64,000 nt of DNA from Qipengyuania sp. JC766 (GTDB lineage: Bacteria; Pseudomonadota; Alphaproteobacteria; Sphingomonadales; Sphingomonadaceae), in NCBI RefSeq assembly GCF_040717445.1, contig NZ_JBFEFL010000001.1, positions 558,001 to 622,000 on the forward strand, written 5' to 3'. Shown here piece after piece: positions 35,421 to 45,094 of the stretch. The notes under the pieces were generated by a model, which worked only from the letters and a program-made list of their open reading frames with translations, was not told the origin of the DNA and did no database searches. The first letter of the stretch is position 1. Each line of letters begins with the position of its first letter. The translations under genes and the position numbers were made by a program.

Positions 35421-36081
35421 CCGCGCTCCCGCTCCCGATACTCCCGAACTGCGCGCCCGCTGGGGTGACTGGCAGTTCGATGCCGACACCAAGGCGAAGG
35501 CCGACAGGGCCATTGCGCGCTATCCGGAAGGGCGCCAGAAATCGGCCGTCATGCCGCTGCTCGACCTTGCCCAGCGGCAGGTCGGCCAGGAAACCGATAC
35601 GCAGGGCTGGCTGCCGCTGCCGGTGATGGAATACGTGGCCGACTATATCGATATGCCGGTGATCCGCGTGCTCGAGGTCGCGACCTTTTACATGATGTAC
35701 AACCTGACCCCGGTCGGGAAGTATCATGTGCAGGTATGCGGCACGACGCCCTGCATGCTGCGCGGCTCGGACGCGCTGTTCGAGACTTGCCGCAAGCGCG
35801 GGATGAAGAAGGGCGTGGTCTCGGAAGACGGCCTGTGGACCCTCACCGAAGTCGAGTGCATGGGCAATTGCGCCACCGCGCCGATGGTCCAGATCAACGA
35901 CGGCAATTACGAGGACCTGACGCCCGAACGCCTCGACGCCGTGCTCGACGCGCTGGCCGCGGGCGAGCAGCCCAAGGAAGGGACGCAGGAGCCCGGGCGC
36001 CATACCAGCGAGCCGCTGGGCGGGCCGACTACGCTCAAGGACATGGTCGACGCGAACCATGACTACCGGAGCGAATGGTGA
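35413..36081 (+). CDS. nuoE: NADH-quinone oxidoreductase subunit E (24-kDa, 2Fe-2S)
   Basis: 222 aa. The four ligands of the 2Fe-2S cluster N1a are Cys109 and Cys114 (VCGTTPCML) and Cys149 and Cys153 (ECMGNCATAP). It is longer than the E. coli protein through a C-terminal extension of about 40 polar residues (GRHTSEPLGGPTTLKDMVD). With NuoF it forms the NADH input module. The stop overlaps the next small ORF start as GTGA. Confidence 0.95.
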   Translation: MADRAPAPDTPELRARWGDWQFDADTKAKADRAIARYPEGRQKSAVMPLLDLAQRQVGQETDTQGWLPLPVMEYVADYIDMPVIRVLEVATFYMMYNLTPVGKYHVQVCGTTPCMLRGSDALFETCRKRGMKKGVVSEDGLWTLTEVECMGNCATAPMVQINDGNYEDLTPERLDAVLDALAAGEQPKEGTQEPGRHTSEPLGGPTTLKDMVDANHDYRSEW

Positions 36082-36254
36082 AGAATGGCCGCGTCCTTTT
36101 CATCGCAGCGGGCGTGCTGTTCTTCGTCGCCGCCGGCGGATATTTTCTCGCCGACCGCGGTTCGCTCGGCGCGACGTTCCTCGCGCTCGGATCGGTGTTC
36201 CTCGCGCTCAGCGCAGGGCAGGGCACCAAGAAGGGCGGACCGGAGGATAGCTGA
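36078..36254 (+). CDS. small two-TM protein in the nuo operon (58 aa)
   Basis: GTG start overlapping the nuoE stop by four bases; it ends sharing one base with the next ATG (TGATG). The sequence begins MKNGRVLFIAAGVLFFVAAG and has two hydrophobic helices (about 6-24 and 29-46) separated by a short DRGS turn, then a Lys/Gly-rich tail. No family recognised. Coupling at both ends argues that it is translated. Confidence 0.65.
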   Translation: MKNGRVLFIAAGVLFFVAAGGYFLADRGSLGATFLALGSVFLALSAGQGTKKGGPEDS

Positions 36255-36394
36255 TGGATATCGTCACCATCATCGTCGCCCTCGTACTCATCTTCATCGC
36301 GTGGAAAGTGCTGATGGGACTGGTGAAATTCGGCGCCATCGCCCTGATCGTCGTCGCGGCGATCTGGTTCCTGTCGAGCGCAGGAATGGCATGA
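36254..36394 (+). CDS. very small two-TM protein in the nuo operon (46 aa)
   Basis: ATG 36254 shares its A with the previous stop, and its own stop overlaps the following ATG as ATGA. The sequence starts MDIVTIIVALVLIFIAWKVL and is almost wholly hydrophobic, with two helices joined by a short basic turn (KVLMGLVKFG). No family recognised. At this length, reality rests mainly on the tight coupling and on the position in a conserved operon. Confidence 0.6.
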   Translation: MDIVTIIVALVLIFIAWKVLMGLVKFGAIALIVVAAIWFLSSAGMA

Positions 36395-36588
36395 ACATCC
36401 TGCGGCTTCGCAAGTTCTCGCGCATCGGCGTGGCGATCGGCAGCCTGTCCTTCGTGGTCGGCGGTGCCCTGATCGTTTTTCACAAGGACCGGCTGGGCGA
36501 CGGACTCATGATTTTCGGAGGAATTACGCTGCTCCTTTCCGCGTTGCTTCTCTCGCGCACACCTACGGGGGACCAGGATGCTGGCTGA
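36391..36588 (+). CDS. small two-TM protein in the nuo operon (65 aa)
   Basis: Overlaps the previous ORF as ATGA and nuoF by 11 bases. It has a basic start ([13 protein letters not shown]), then two hydrophobic segments (about 12-30 and 39-55) with a charged HKDRLGDG turn, and a polar end. No family recognised. The pattern of positive N-terminus, helix, charged turn, helix is like its neighbours, so the group may share a role. Confidence 0.65.
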   Translation: MNILRLRKFSRIGVAIGSLSFVVGGALIVFHKDRLGDGLMIFGGITLLLSALLLSRTPTGDQDAG

Positions 36589-37870
36589 CAAGGATCGCAT
36601 CTTCACCAACGTCTACGGGTTCCAGGACTGGGGCCTGAAGGCCGCGCAAGCCCGTGGCGACTGGGACGATACCAAGGCGCTGATCGGGCGCGGGCAGGAT
36701 GCCATCATCGACGAGATGAAGGCCAGCGGCCTGCGCGGGCGCGGCGGGGCGGGTTTCCCGACCGGCCTCAAGTGGTCCTTCATGCCGAAGGAGTCCAAGG
36801 ACGGCCGGCCGAGCTTCCTGGTCATCAACGCGGACGAATCCGAACCCGGATCGTGCAAGGACCGCGAAATCATCCGGCACGATCCGCACAAGCTGATCGA
36901 AGGCGCTTTGATCGCGGGCTTCGCGATGCGCGCGCGCGCCGCCTACATCTACATTCGCGGCGAATACATCCGCGAGGCGGAAACGCTGCAGGCCGCGATC
37001 GACGAGGCATACGATGCCGGGCTGATCGGCAAGGATGCGTCGAAGTCCGGCTACGATTTCGACGTGTTCCTGCATCGCGGGGCGGGCGCCTATATCTGCG
37101 GCGAAGAAACCGCGATGATCGAGAGCCTGGAAGGCAAGAAAGGCCAGCCGCGCCTCAAGCCGCCGTTCCCGGCCGGTGCCGGTCTTTACGGCTGCCCGAC
37201 CACGGTCAACAATGTCGAGAGCATCGCCGTGGTGCCGACCATCCTGCGGCGCGGCGCGAGCTGGTTCAGCTCGTTCGGACGCGAGGGCAATGCGGGTACC
37301 AAGCTGTTCCAGATCAGCGGTCATGTCGAAAAGCCCTGCGTGGTCGAGGAAGCGATGAGCATCCCGTTCCGCGAACTGATCGAGAAGCATTGCGGCGGCA
37401 TCACCGGCGGGTGGGACAACCTGCTGGCCGTGATTCCCGGCGGTTCCTCGGTTCCGCTGGTCCCGGCCGAGCAGATCATGGACTGTCCCATGGACTTCGA
37501 CGGGTTGAAGGAACTGGGTTCCGGTCTCGGCACGGCGGCGGTCATCGTGATGGACAAGTCCACCGATATCGTCCGCGCGATTTCGCGCATCAGCTATTTC
37601 TACAAGCACGAAAGCTGCGGCCAGTGCACCCCTTGTCGCGAAGGCACCGGGTGGATGTGGCGCATGATGGAACGCCTGCGCGAAGGCGATGCCGCGATCG
37701 AAGAGATCGACATGCTGCAGCAGGTCACCAAGCAGGTCGAAGGCCACACCATCTGCGCGCTGGGCGATGCGGCCGCCTGGCCCATTCAGGGCCTTATCCG
37801 ACATTTCCGCCCCGAGCTGGAACGTCGGATCGCCGAGCATAACGCGCAGTTCGCGGAGGCAGCGGAATGA
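36578..37870 (+). CDS. nuoF: NADH-quinone oxidoreductase subunit F (FMN, NADH binding)
   Basis: 430 aa. The FMN/NADH site contains [10 protein letters not shown] (54-63) and [19 protein letters not shown]. The 4Fe-4S cluster N3 ligands are Cys347, Cys350 and Cys353 ([11 protein letters not shown]) with Cys393 (TICALGD). It oxidises NADH at the tip of the peripheral arm. The stop overlaps the next small ORF as ATGA. Confidence 0.97.
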   Translation: MLADKDRIFTNVYGFQDWGLKAAQARGDWDDTKALIGRGQDAIIDEMKASGLRGRGGAGFPTGLKWSFMPKESKDGRPSFLVINADESEPGSCKDREIIRHDPHKLIEGALIAGFAMRARAAYIYIRGEYIREAETLQAAIDEAYDAGLIGKDASKSGYDFDVFLHRGAGAYICGEETAMIESLEGKKGQPRLKPPFPAGAGLYGCPTTVNNVESIAVVPTILRRGASWFSSFGREGNAGTKLFQISGHVEKPCVVEEAMSIPFRELIEKHCGGITGGWDNLLAVIPGGSSVPLVPAEQIMDCPMDFDGLKELGSGLGTAAVIVMDKSTDIVRAISRISYFYKHESCGQCTPCREGTGWMWRMMERLREGDAAIEEIDMLQQVTKQVEGHTICALGDAAAWPIQGLIRHFRPELERRIAEHNAQFAEAAE

Positions 37871-38085
37871 CTTCCGAAAACAAGGCATTGATCGGGTACA
37901 TTGCAGCTGCGGTCAATTTGGCGGTAGGGTTCTTTATCCTTGTCGGCCTTTATCCCGAACTTGCCGATGGCGAGATTACCGCGATTAATTACGTGGTTCG
38001 CGGCCTCGGTCCGCTGATCCTTGCCGCTACTCTAATTCTTCTGGCGCGCCAGGTGCGGGTCAAGGACGATGTGAACAATGCCTAA
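37867..38085 (+). CDS. small two-TM protein in the nuo operon (72 aa)
   Basis: Overlaps nuoF as ATGA and nuoG by 8 bases. Two hydrophobic segments (about 10-28 and 42-61) are joined by an acidic loop (PELADGEIT). It ends [12 protein letters not shown]. No family recognised. Coupled on both sides to core subunits, it is probably translated at levels similar to them. Confidence 0.7.
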   Translation: MTSENKALIGYIAAAVNLAVGFFILVGLYPELADGEITAINYVVRGLGPLILAATLILLARQVRVKDDVNNA

Positions 38086-40084
38086 GGTTACCGTAGACGG
38101 ACAGGAAATCGACGCACCCGACGGGGCGACCGTGCTGCAGGCGTGCGAGATGGCGGGGAAGGAAATTCCGCGTTTCTGCTACCACGAGCGGCTCAGCATT
38201 GCCGGCAATTGCCGCATGTGCCTGGTCGAAGTGAAGCCCGGGCCGCCAAAGCCGCAGGCGTCCTGTGCGCTGCCGGCGACCGAGGGGCAGGAAATCCGCA
38301 CCGATACCCAGATGGTGAAGACCGCGCGCGAAGGCGTGATGGAATTCCTCCTGATCAATCACCCGCTCGACTGCCCGATCTGCGACCAGGGCGGCGAATG
38401 CGACCTGCAGGACCAGGCGATGGCCTACGGCCGCGGCGGCACGCGTTACGAGATGAACAAGCGTGCGGTGACCGAGAAGTACATGGGCCCGCTGATCAAG
38501 ACGATCATGACCCGCTGCATCCACTGCACCCGCTGCGTGCGTTTCTCCGAGGAGATCGCCGGCGTTGACGAGATCGGCGCGCTGTATCGCGGCGAGGACA
38601 TGCAGATCACGACCTATTTGGAGCAGGCGGCGGAGCACGAGCTTTCGGCAAACGTCATCGACCTCTGCCCGGTCGGCGCGCTCACCAGCCGGCCCTACGC
38701 ATTCGAGGCACGCCCCTGGGAGCTGAAGAAGACGCTCAGCATCGACGTGTCCGACGCCGTGGGTGCGAACATCACGCTGTACTCCAAGGGCCGTGAAGTC
38801 ATGCGCGCCCTGCCGCGCATCAATGACGACGTGAACGAGGAATGGGTCAGCGACAAGGGCCGCTACCAGGTCGACGGCCTGATGCGACGGAGGCTCGACC
38901 GGGTCTTCGTTCGGCGCGAAGGCAAGTTGCAGCCGGCGAGCTGGGACGAGGCGTTCGGTCTTATCGCCGACGCGAAGCCGGGGAACAGCATCGCGGCCGT
39001 CGCGGGCGACCTCGTCGATTGCGAGACGATGTTCGCGGCGAAGAGCCTGCTGGGCGCGCTGGGCTCTGATATGCTCGAAGGCCGGCAGACCGGCATGGAC
39101 TATGACGTGTCCAGCCTGGCCGCCGTCAATTTCAATTCGACGCTCGCCGGGATCGAGACGGCCGACGCAATCCTGATTCTGGGTAGCCAGATCCGGCACG
39201 AGGCGCCGCTGGTGAATGTGCGCCTGCGCAAGGCGGCAAAGCGCGGCGCGAAGATCTTCGTCGCCGGACCGGAATGGGATCCGACCTATCCAGTGACCTG
39301 GCTGGGCGAGGACCTCAAGTTCCTTAATCGCATCCCCAAGGAACTGGGCGATGCGATGAAGGATGCAGAGCGCCCGGCCGTCATTCTCGGCGGTGCCGCG
39401 CTGGCGCAGGGCGCGCTCGGCCCCGCACGGAAGCTGGTCGACAAGTTCGGCCTCGTGAAGGACGGGTGGAACGGTTTCAACGTGCTGCACATGTCCGCGG
39501 CGCGGATGGGCGGGCTCATGCTCGGCTTCGCGCAGAAGGGCGGGATGGCGGACATCGTTTCCGCAAAGCCCAAGGTGCTGCTCTCCCTCGGGGCGGACGA
39601 AATGGACTATGCCCCCTTCGAAGGCAGCCTCAAGGTCTATATCGGCCACCACGGCGACCGCGGAGCCCACGCGGCCGACGTCGTCCTGCCGGCAGCCAGC
39701 TTCGCGGAGAAGGACGGGACCTACGTCAACACCGAGGGGCGCGTGCAGTTCGCGGAAAAAGCCGTCTTCGCGCCGGGTGACGCACGCGAGGACTGGACGA
39801 TCATCCGCGCGCTTGCCGATGCGCTGGGCGTTTCGGTCGGTTTCGACAGCTTCGCGGAGCTGCAGGCGGCGATGATTTCGCAGGTCCCGGCACTTGGCGA
39901 AGAAAGCCTTGCCGATTATGGCGCGCTGCCGAAAGCGGATGGCGGCGCGAAGGCGGACGGAACGATCTCGCATTACCCGATCGCCGATTTCTATCTGACC
40001 AACCCCATCGCCCGGGCCAGCGCGACCATGCAGCAGTGCAGCGCCGAACTGCTCGGACCCGAATTGCAGGAGGCTGCAGAATGA
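38078..40084 (+). CDS. nuoG: NADH-quinone oxidoreductase subunit G
   Basis: 668 aa. The N-terminal 2Fe-2S ligands are Cys34, Cys45, Cys48 and Cys63. These are followed by the His/Cys site in HPLDCPICDQGGECDLQD and the 4Fe-4S ligands in TRCIHCTRCVRF. The remainder is the inactive molybdopterin-oxidoreductase-like domain (ASFAEKDGTYVNTEGR). It carries electrons along the peripheral arm. The stop overlaps the next small ORF as ATGA. Confidence 0.96.
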   Translation: MPKVTVDGQEIDAPDGATVLQACEMAGKEIPRFCYHERLSIAGNCRMCLVEVKPGPPKPQASCALPATEGQEIRTDTQMVKTAREGVMEFLLINHPLDCPICDQGGECDLQDQAMAYGRGGTRYEMNKRAVTEKYMGPLIKTIMTRCIHCTRCVRFSEEIAGVDEIGALYRGEDMQITTYLEQAAEHELSANVIDLCPVGALTSRPYAFEARPWELKKTLSIDVSDAVGANITLYSKGREVMRALPRINDDVNEEWVSDKGRYQVDGLMRRRLDRVFVRREGKLQPASWDEAFGLIADAKPGNSIAAVAGDLVDCETMFAAKSLLGALGSDMLEGRQTGMDYDVSSLAAVNFNSTLAGIETADAILILGSQIRHEAPLVNVRLRKAAKRGAKIFVAGPEWDPTYPVTWLGEDLKFLNRIPKELGDAMKDAERPAVILGGAALAQGALGPARKLVDKFGLVKDGWNGFNVLHMSAARMGGLMLGFAQKGGMADIVSAKPKVLLSLGADEMDYAPFEGSLKVYIGHHGDRGAHAADVVLPAASFAEKDGTYVNTEGRVQFAEKAVFAPGDAREDWTIIRALADALGVSVGFDSFAELQAAMISQVPALGEESLADYGALPKADGGAKADGTISHYPIADFYLTNPIARASATMQQCSAELLGPELQEAAE

Positions 40085-40350
40085 GTTTCTATCGCTTCTG
40101 CATGACCAAGGCGTCTGCGATCCTGTTCGTGATCTCCATCATCGTGTTCATTCAGGCCGCCTGGTCGGTCCTCGTCACTTCTTCGGACGTCTTCGGCGCG
40201 GTATCGCAAGCAGCCGACAACGTCGCGTTTATGAGAATTAACTCGGTGGTTGGGGCGTTTTCCGCTGGCCTTGGCGCGGCATCCCTGCCGTTTGCTTTCG
40301 CCGCCCTGCTGTTTGCAATGAAAACCTCAAGGCTGGAGGCTGCAGAATAA
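40081..40350 (+). CDS. small two-TM protein in the nuo operon (89 aa)
   Basis: ATG 40081 overlaps the nuoG stop (ATGA). Two hydrophobic segments, about 11-32 (SAILFVISIIVFIQAAWSVL) and 56-81, flank a polar loop with SSDVFGAVSQAADN. It ends LEAAE, and the stop shares a base with the next ATG. No family recognised. It is the longest of the small nuo ORFs. Confidence 0.68.
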   Translation: MSFYRFCMTKASAILFVISIIVFIQAAWSVLVTSSDVFGAVSQAADNVAFMRINSVVGAFSAGLGAASLPFAFAALLFAMKTSRLEAAE

Positions 40351-40553
40351 TGGCTACTCCCGTACTCGCACTCGCCATGGTCGGCGCCGGCGGCTATGCC
40401 GTCTACCGCGCTTTCCGCGAGCGTAATCCGCACAAGTCCAACGCTGCCAATGGCTGGCAGAACGAAGCCTTCATGAAGCAGGAAGAGGCGCGCAAGGCGC
40501 GTGATGCCCGTCGGCAGGCGGACGAGGCACCGAAGGACGAAAGCCAGCCGTGA
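40350..40553 (+). CDS. small single-TM protein with charged tail in the nuo operon (67 aa)
   Basis: One hydrophobic N-terminal segment ([19 protein letters not shown]) is followed by a long hydrophilic tail rich in Arg, Lys, Glu and Gln ([18 protein letters not shown]), probably helical. The layout differs from the other six small ORFs, which have two TM segments. It overlaps the previous stop by one base and nuoH by GTGA. No family recognised. Confidence 0.65.
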   Translation: MATPVLALAMVGAGGYAVYRAFRERNPHKSNAANGWQNEAFMKQEEARKARDARRQADEAPKDESQP

Positions 40554-41596
40554 CGGGGTTCTTCCAATCTCTGGGCCTTAATTACGAGGCCTCCTGGACC
40601 ATCGCGACGTTCGCGGGGATCCTGCTGATCGCGCTGCCGCTGATGCTGGCGGTCGCGATGATCATTTACGTGGACCGCAAGGTCTGGGCCGCGATCAACC
40701 TGCGCCGGGGGCCCAACGTGGTGGGCCCCTTCGGCCTGCTGCAGAGCTTTGCCGACGGGCTTAAGGTCTTCCTGCAGGAAACGATCATCCCTTCGGCCGC
40801 GAACAAGGGCATCTTCCTGCTCGCGCCGATCATTACCTTCACTGTCGCGCTGGCGGCATGGGCGGTGATCCCGTTCGATGCGGGCGTGGTTCTGGCGGAC
40901 ATCAATGTTGGTCTGTTGTACATCCTCGCCATCAGTTCGCTGTCGGTTTACGGCGTCGTGATGAGCGGTTGGGCTTCTAACTCGAAGTACCCGTTCTTCT
41001 CCGCCATGCGCGCCGCGGCGCAGATGATCAGCTACGAAGTCTCGATCGGCTTCATTCTGGTTTGCGTCGTCCTTTGGGCGGGGACCTTCAACCTGACGGA
41101 AATAGTCGAGGCGCAGCGCGGCCATGGCCTGGGTGTGGTCAACGCCTACGTGTTCAACATCCTGCTGTTTCCGATGTGGGTGGTGTTCTTCATCAGCTCG
41201 CTTGCGGAAACGCAGCGCGTGCCGTTCGACCTGACCGAAGCGGAAAGCGAGCTCGTCGCGGGCTACCAAACCGAATACAGCTCGATGAGCTTCGCGCTGT
41301 TCTGGCTGGGCGAGTATGCCAACATCCTGCTGATGTGCAGCCTCAACACGCTGCTGTTCTTCGGCGGGTGGCTGCCGCCGGTGGACTGGGCGCCGCTCTA
41401 TTGGGTGCCGGGGATCGTCTGGTTTCTGCTGAAGACCTTCTTCTTCTTCTTCATGTTCAGCTGGGTCATGGCGACCGTTCCGCGTTACCGCTACGACCAG
41501 CTGATGCGGCTTGGCTGGAAGATATTCCTGCCGCTGAGCCTGATCTTCGTCATCGTCATTTCCGGCTATCTGGTATTCACGGGGCACTACGCATGA
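40550..41596 (+). CDS. nuoH: NADH-quinone oxidoreductase subunit H
   Basis: 348 aa from a GTG start overlapping the previous stop. Polytopic membrane subunit with the family signatures [20 protein letters not shown] and the acidic quinone-channel loop [18 protein letters not shown]. It joins the peripheral and membrane arms. The stop overlaps nuoI as ATGA. Confidence 0.97.
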   Translation: MTGFFQSLGLNYEASWTIATFAGILLIALPLMLAVAMIIYVDRKVWAAINLRRGPNVVGPFGLLQSFADGLKVFLQETIIPSAANKGIFLLAPIITFTVALAAWAVIPFDAGVVLADINVGLLYILAISSLSVYGVVMSGWASNSKYPFFSAMRAAAQMISYEVSIGFILVCVVLWAGTFNLTEIVEAQRGHGLGVVNAYVFNILLFPMWVVFFISSLAETQRVPFDLTEAESELVAGYQTEYSSMSFALFWLGEYANILLMCSLNTLLFFGGWLPPVDWAPLYWVPGIVWFLLKTFFFFFMFSWVMATVPRYRYDQLMRLGWKIFLPLSLIFVIVISGYLVFTGHYA

Positions 41597-42078
41597 CCGT
41601 CGCCCAACTCGTCAAATCGTTCACCTTGTGGGAGTTCGTGAAGGCGCACGCCCTCACGTTGAAGTATTTCTTCAAGCCCAAGGTGACGATCAACTACCCG
41701 TACGAGAAGAACCCGATCTCGCCGCGCTTTCGGGGCGAGCACGCCCTGCGCCGCTATCCCAATGGCGAGGAGCGCTGCATCGCGTGCAAGCTGTGCGAGG
41801 CGATTTGCCCGGCGCAGGCGATCACGATCGATTCCGAACCACGCGAGGACGGCAGCCGCCGCACCACGCGCTACGACATCGACATGACGAAGTGCATCTA
41901 TTGCGGCTTCTGCCAGGAAGCCTGCCCGGTGGATGCGATCGTCGAGGGTCCGAATTTCGAATACGCAACCGAAACGCGTGAAGAGCTACTGTACGACAAG
42001 GCGAAACTACTGGCCAACGGGGACAAGTGGGAGCGGGCCATCGCCGCGAACCTTGAAGCCGATGCGCCGTATCGCTAG
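41593..42078 (+). CDS. nuoI: NADH-quinone oxidoreductase subunit I (two 4Fe-4S)
   Basis: 161 aa. Two ferredoxin-type motifs, [12 protein letters not shown] and [12 protein letters not shown], bind clusters N6a and N6b. The amphipathic N-terminus ([19 protein letters not shown]) lies on the membrane. It passes electrons to NuoB. ATG 41593 is used because of the ATGA overlap with nuoH. Confidence 0.97.
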   Translation: MTVAQLVKSFTLWEFVKAHALTLKYFFKPKVTINYPYEKNPISPRFRGEHALRRYPNGEERCIACKLCEAICPAQAITIDSEPREDGSRRTTRYDIDMTKCIYCGFCQEACPVDAIVEGPNFEYATETREELLYDKAKLLANGDKWERAIAANLEADAPYR

Positions 42079-42105
42079 GCGGCGCGCAATTCTTTCCGGG
42101 GCATC

Positions 42106-42726
42106 ATGATCCAGGCCATCGCCTTCTACCTGTTCGCGGCAATCGTCATTGCCAGTGCCGTCATGGTGATCATGGCGCGCAATCCCGTGCACAGCGTGCT
42201 CTGGCTGATCCTGGCTTTCTTCAACGCCGCAGGGCTGATGGTCCTCGCCGGGGCGGAGTTCATCGCGGTCCTGCTGGTGGTCGTCTATGTCGGCGCCGTC
42301 GCGGTGCTGTTCCTGTTCGTCGTCATGATGCTGGACATCGATTTCGCCGAATTGCGGGCGGGCTTCGTGAAGAACTTTCCGCTGGGCATCGCGATCGCGC
42401 TCGTGCTGCTGGCCGAGCTGGTGCTCGGCATCGGCGCTTACCGGGCGGGTGCCATCGATCTGGGTACGCCAAGCGGCGATGCGGCCGTGCAGGCGGGGCT
42501 GAGCAATACCGAGAACCTCGGTGCGCTGCTCTATGGCCCGTACATCCTGCTTTTCGAACTGGCCGGCCTCGTGCTGCTGGTCGCCATGATCGGCGCGATT
42601 GTACTGACCCATCGCCCGCGCAAGTCGCGCCGCGCGCACCAGAACATCGCTCGCCAGAACGCCCGCCGTCCCGAGGACGCGACTGTCATGAAATCGCCCG
42701 AGATCGGGCAGGGGGTCGAACTGTGA
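42106..42726 (+). CDS. nuoJ: NADH-quinone oxidoreductase subunit J
   Basis: 206 aa polytopic subunit with five predicted TM helices. It has the [18 protein letters not shown] and [19 protein letters not shown] signatures, the latter being the pi-bulge helix tied to coupling. A basic tail ([11 protein letters not shown]) faces the cytoplasm. It overlaps nuoK by GTGA. Confidence 0.96.
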   Translation: MIQAIAFYLFAAIVIASAVMVIMARNPVHSVLWLILAFFNAAGLMVLAGAEFIAVLLVVVYVGAVAVLFLFVVMMLDIDFAELRAGFVKNFPLGIAIALVLLAELVLGIGAYRAGAIDLGTPSGDAAVQAGLSNTENLGALLYGPYILLFELAGLVLLVAMIGAIVLTHRPRKSRRAHQNIARQNARRPEDATVMKSPEIGQGVEL

Positions 42727-43028
42727 TCGGCGTCGAACACTACATTGTCGTCAGTGCCATGCTGTTCGTGCTGGGCGTGCTGGGGATATTCCTCAACCGC
42801 AAGAACGTGATCGTCATCCTGATGGCGATCGAGCTGATCCTGCTGTCGGTGAACATCAACCTCGTCGCGTTCAGTTCCTTCCTCGGTGATCTGACCGGGC
42901 AGGTCTTCGCGATGTTCGTCCTGACCGTCGCCGCCGCCGAAGCAGCGATCGGCCTGGCCATCCTGGTCATCTTCTTCCGCAATCGTGGCACCATCGCGGT
43001 GGACGACGTCAGCCAGATGAAGGGTTAA
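42723..43028 (+). CDS. nuoK: NADH-quinone oxidoreductase subunit K
   Basis: 101 aa from a GTG start. Three TM helices carry the conserved membrane glutamates: [24 protein letters not shown] and [14 protein letters not shown]. It is a small proton-channel subunit related to MrpC. Confidence 0.96.
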   Translation: MIGVEHYIVVSAMLFVLGVLGIFLNRKNVIVILMAIELILLSVNINLVAFSSFLGDLTGQVFAMFVLTVAAAEAAIGLAILVIFFRNRGTIAVDDVSQMKG

Positions 43029-43033
43029 GGCAG

Positions 43034-45094
43034 GTGCAGTCGATCCTCCTCATCGTCTTCCTGCCGCTGCTCGCCGCGATCGTCGGCGGGTTCGGACGGC
43101 ATTTCATCGGCGCACTCGGCGCCAAGATCGTCACGACCGGCGCCTTGTTCGTATCCTGTGCGCTCAGCTGGCCGATCTTCCTCGGTTTCGTGAACGGGAC
43201 GGCCGAAGCCGGCGTCGTCCCGGTCATGCAGTGGATCCAGTCGGGTTCGCTCGACTTCGCATGGAGCTTGCGAGTCGATACGCTGACGGCGGTGATGCTG
43301 GTCGTCATTACGACCGTATCCGCGCTCGTCCATCTCTACAGCTGGGGCTACATGGAAGAGGATCCGGACCAAGCCCGGTTCTTCAGCTATCTCAGCCTCT
43401 TCACCTTCGCCATGCTGATGCTAGTTACGGCCGACAACCTCGTCCAGTTGTTCTTCGGTTGGGAAGGTGTCGGTCTCGCGAGCTACCTGCTCATCGGCTT
43501 CTGGTTCAAGAAGCCGAGCGCGAATGCCGCCGCTATCAAGGCCTTCGTGGTCAACCGTGTGGGTGACCTGGGCTTCATGCTCGGTATCTTCGGCACCTTC
43601 CTGGTTTTCGGCACCGTGTCCATCCCCGCAATCCTGGAAGCAGCACCGGCGATGAGCGGCAGCAGCATCACCTTCATGGGCATGCGGTTGATGACCATGG
43701 ATATCCTGTGCATCCTCCTGTTCATCGGCGCGATGGGCAAGTCCGCGCAGCTCGGCCTGCACACATGGCTGCCGGACGCGATGGAAGGCCCGACGCCGGT
43801 GTCCGCACTGATCCATGCCGCAACGATGGTCACGGCCGGCGTCTTCATGGTGTGTCGCCTTTCGCCCATGTTCGAGACCGCGCCGACCGCGCTGGCGATC
43901 GTGACCTTCATCGGCGCCGCGACCTGCCTGTTCGCCGCCACCGTGGGGACCACGCAGTGGGACATCAAGCGCGTCATCGCCTATTCCACCTGCTCGCAGC
44001 TGGGATACATGTTCTTCGCCGCCGGCGTTGGCGCTTACGGCGTCGCCATGTTCCACCTCTTCACTCACGCCTTCTTCAAGGCGCTGCTGTTCCTCGGGGC
44101 AGGCTCTGTGATCCACGCGATGCACCACGAGCAGGACATGCGGTATTACGGCAATCTGCGGAAGCACATCCCGTTCACCTTCTGGGGCATGATGGCCGGA
44201 ACGCTCGCCATCACCGGTGTCGGCATTTACTGGCTGCACGCTGGCTTCGCCGGATTCCATTCCAAGGACGCCATCCTCGAAGCCGCCTTCGGTCGCGGTA
44301 CGGAAATGGGCCAGTTCGCATTCTGGGTCGGCACCTTTGCCGCGCTGCTGACGAGTTTCTACAGCTGGCGCCTGATGTTCCTGACCTTCTGGGGCAAGCC
44401 GCGCTGGGCCGACAGCGAGCATATCCAGCACGCGGTCCATGCCGGTCACGACCACCCGGAAGAGCACAACCCGCCGGTCCAGGAAGATGCCGGGGACGAT
44501 GCAACGCATCACGTCCCGTCGCCAAAAGAAGACGACGGCACGGCGGGCTACCACCCGCATGAAAGCCCGGTATCTATGCTCATTCCGCTGGGCGTGCTGA
44601 CGGTCGGTGCCGTCTTCTCGGGGTGGCTGTTCACCCACCAGTTCGTGGACAGCGCAGAATTCTGGGGCGGTTCGATCTTCTTCAACGAAGGGCTCATTCA
44701 CGAGCTTCACGAGGTGCCGTTGCTGGTCAAGCTGGCAGCCACGATCGTGATGCTGATCGGGCTCCTGATCGCCTGGATGGCCTACATCCGCGACACCAGC
44801 ATTCCGGGCAAGTTCGTGGAACAGTTCCGCTACCTGCACGCCTTCCTTTACAACAAATGGTACTTCGACGAGCTCTACAATCTCGTCTTCGTACGTCCTG
44901 CCTTCTGGATCGGTCGCAAGTTCTGGAAGATCGGTGACGTCGGGATCATCGACCGCTTCGGTCCCAACGGAGCGGCGTGGATCGTGTCGAAGGGCACGGT
45001 CGGTGCCCGGTACCTGCAATCCGGTTTCCTCAACACCTATGCACTCGTCATGCTTCTCGGCCTGGTCGCCGCGGTCACCTGGATCCTGATGTGA
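43034..45094 (+). CDS. nuoL: NADH-quinone oxidoreductase subunit L
   Basis: 686 aa from a GTG start. Antiporter-like subunit with the signatures FFGWEGVGLASYLLIGFWF, LHTWLPDAMEGPTPVSALIHA and a C-terminal lateral-helix region. A loop near 470-515 is rich in His and acidic residues (HAGHDHPEEHN, HHVPSPKEDDG). It pumps protons at the far end of the membrane arm. The stop shares a base with the nuoM start. Confidence 0.97.
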   Translation: MQSILLIVFLPLLAAIVGGFGRHFIGALGAKIVTTGALFVSCALSWPIFLGFVNGTAEAGVVPVMQWIQSGSLDFAWSLRVDTLTAVMLVVITTVSALVHLYSWGYMEEDPDQARFFSYLSLFTFAMLMLVTADNLVQLFFGWEGVGLASYLLIGFWFKKPSANAAAIKAFVVNRVGDLGFMLGIFGTFLVFGTVSIPAILEAAPAMSGSSITFMGMRLMTMDILCILLFIGAMGKSAQLGLHTWLPDAMEGPTPVSALIHAATMVTAGVFMVCRLSPMFETAPTALAIVTFIGAATCLFAATVGTTQWDIKRVIAYSTCSQLGYMFFAAGVGAYGVAMFHLFTHAFFKALLFLGAGSVIHAMHHEQDMRYYGNLRKHIPFTFWGMMAGTLAITGVGIYWLHAGFAGFHSKDAILEAAFGRGTEMGQFAFWVGTFAALLTSFYSWRLMFLTFWGKPRWADSEHIQHAVHAGHDHPEEHNPPVQEDAGDDATHHVPSPKEDDGTAGYHPHESPVSMLIPLGVLTVGAVFSGWLFTHQFVDSAEFWGGSIFFNEGLIHELHEVPLLVKLAATIVMLIGLLIAWMAYIRDTSIPGKFVEQFRYLHAFLYNKWYFDELYNLVFVRPAFWIGRKFWKIGDVGIIDRFGPNGAAWIVSKGTVGARYLQSGFLNTYALVMLLGLVAAVTWILM

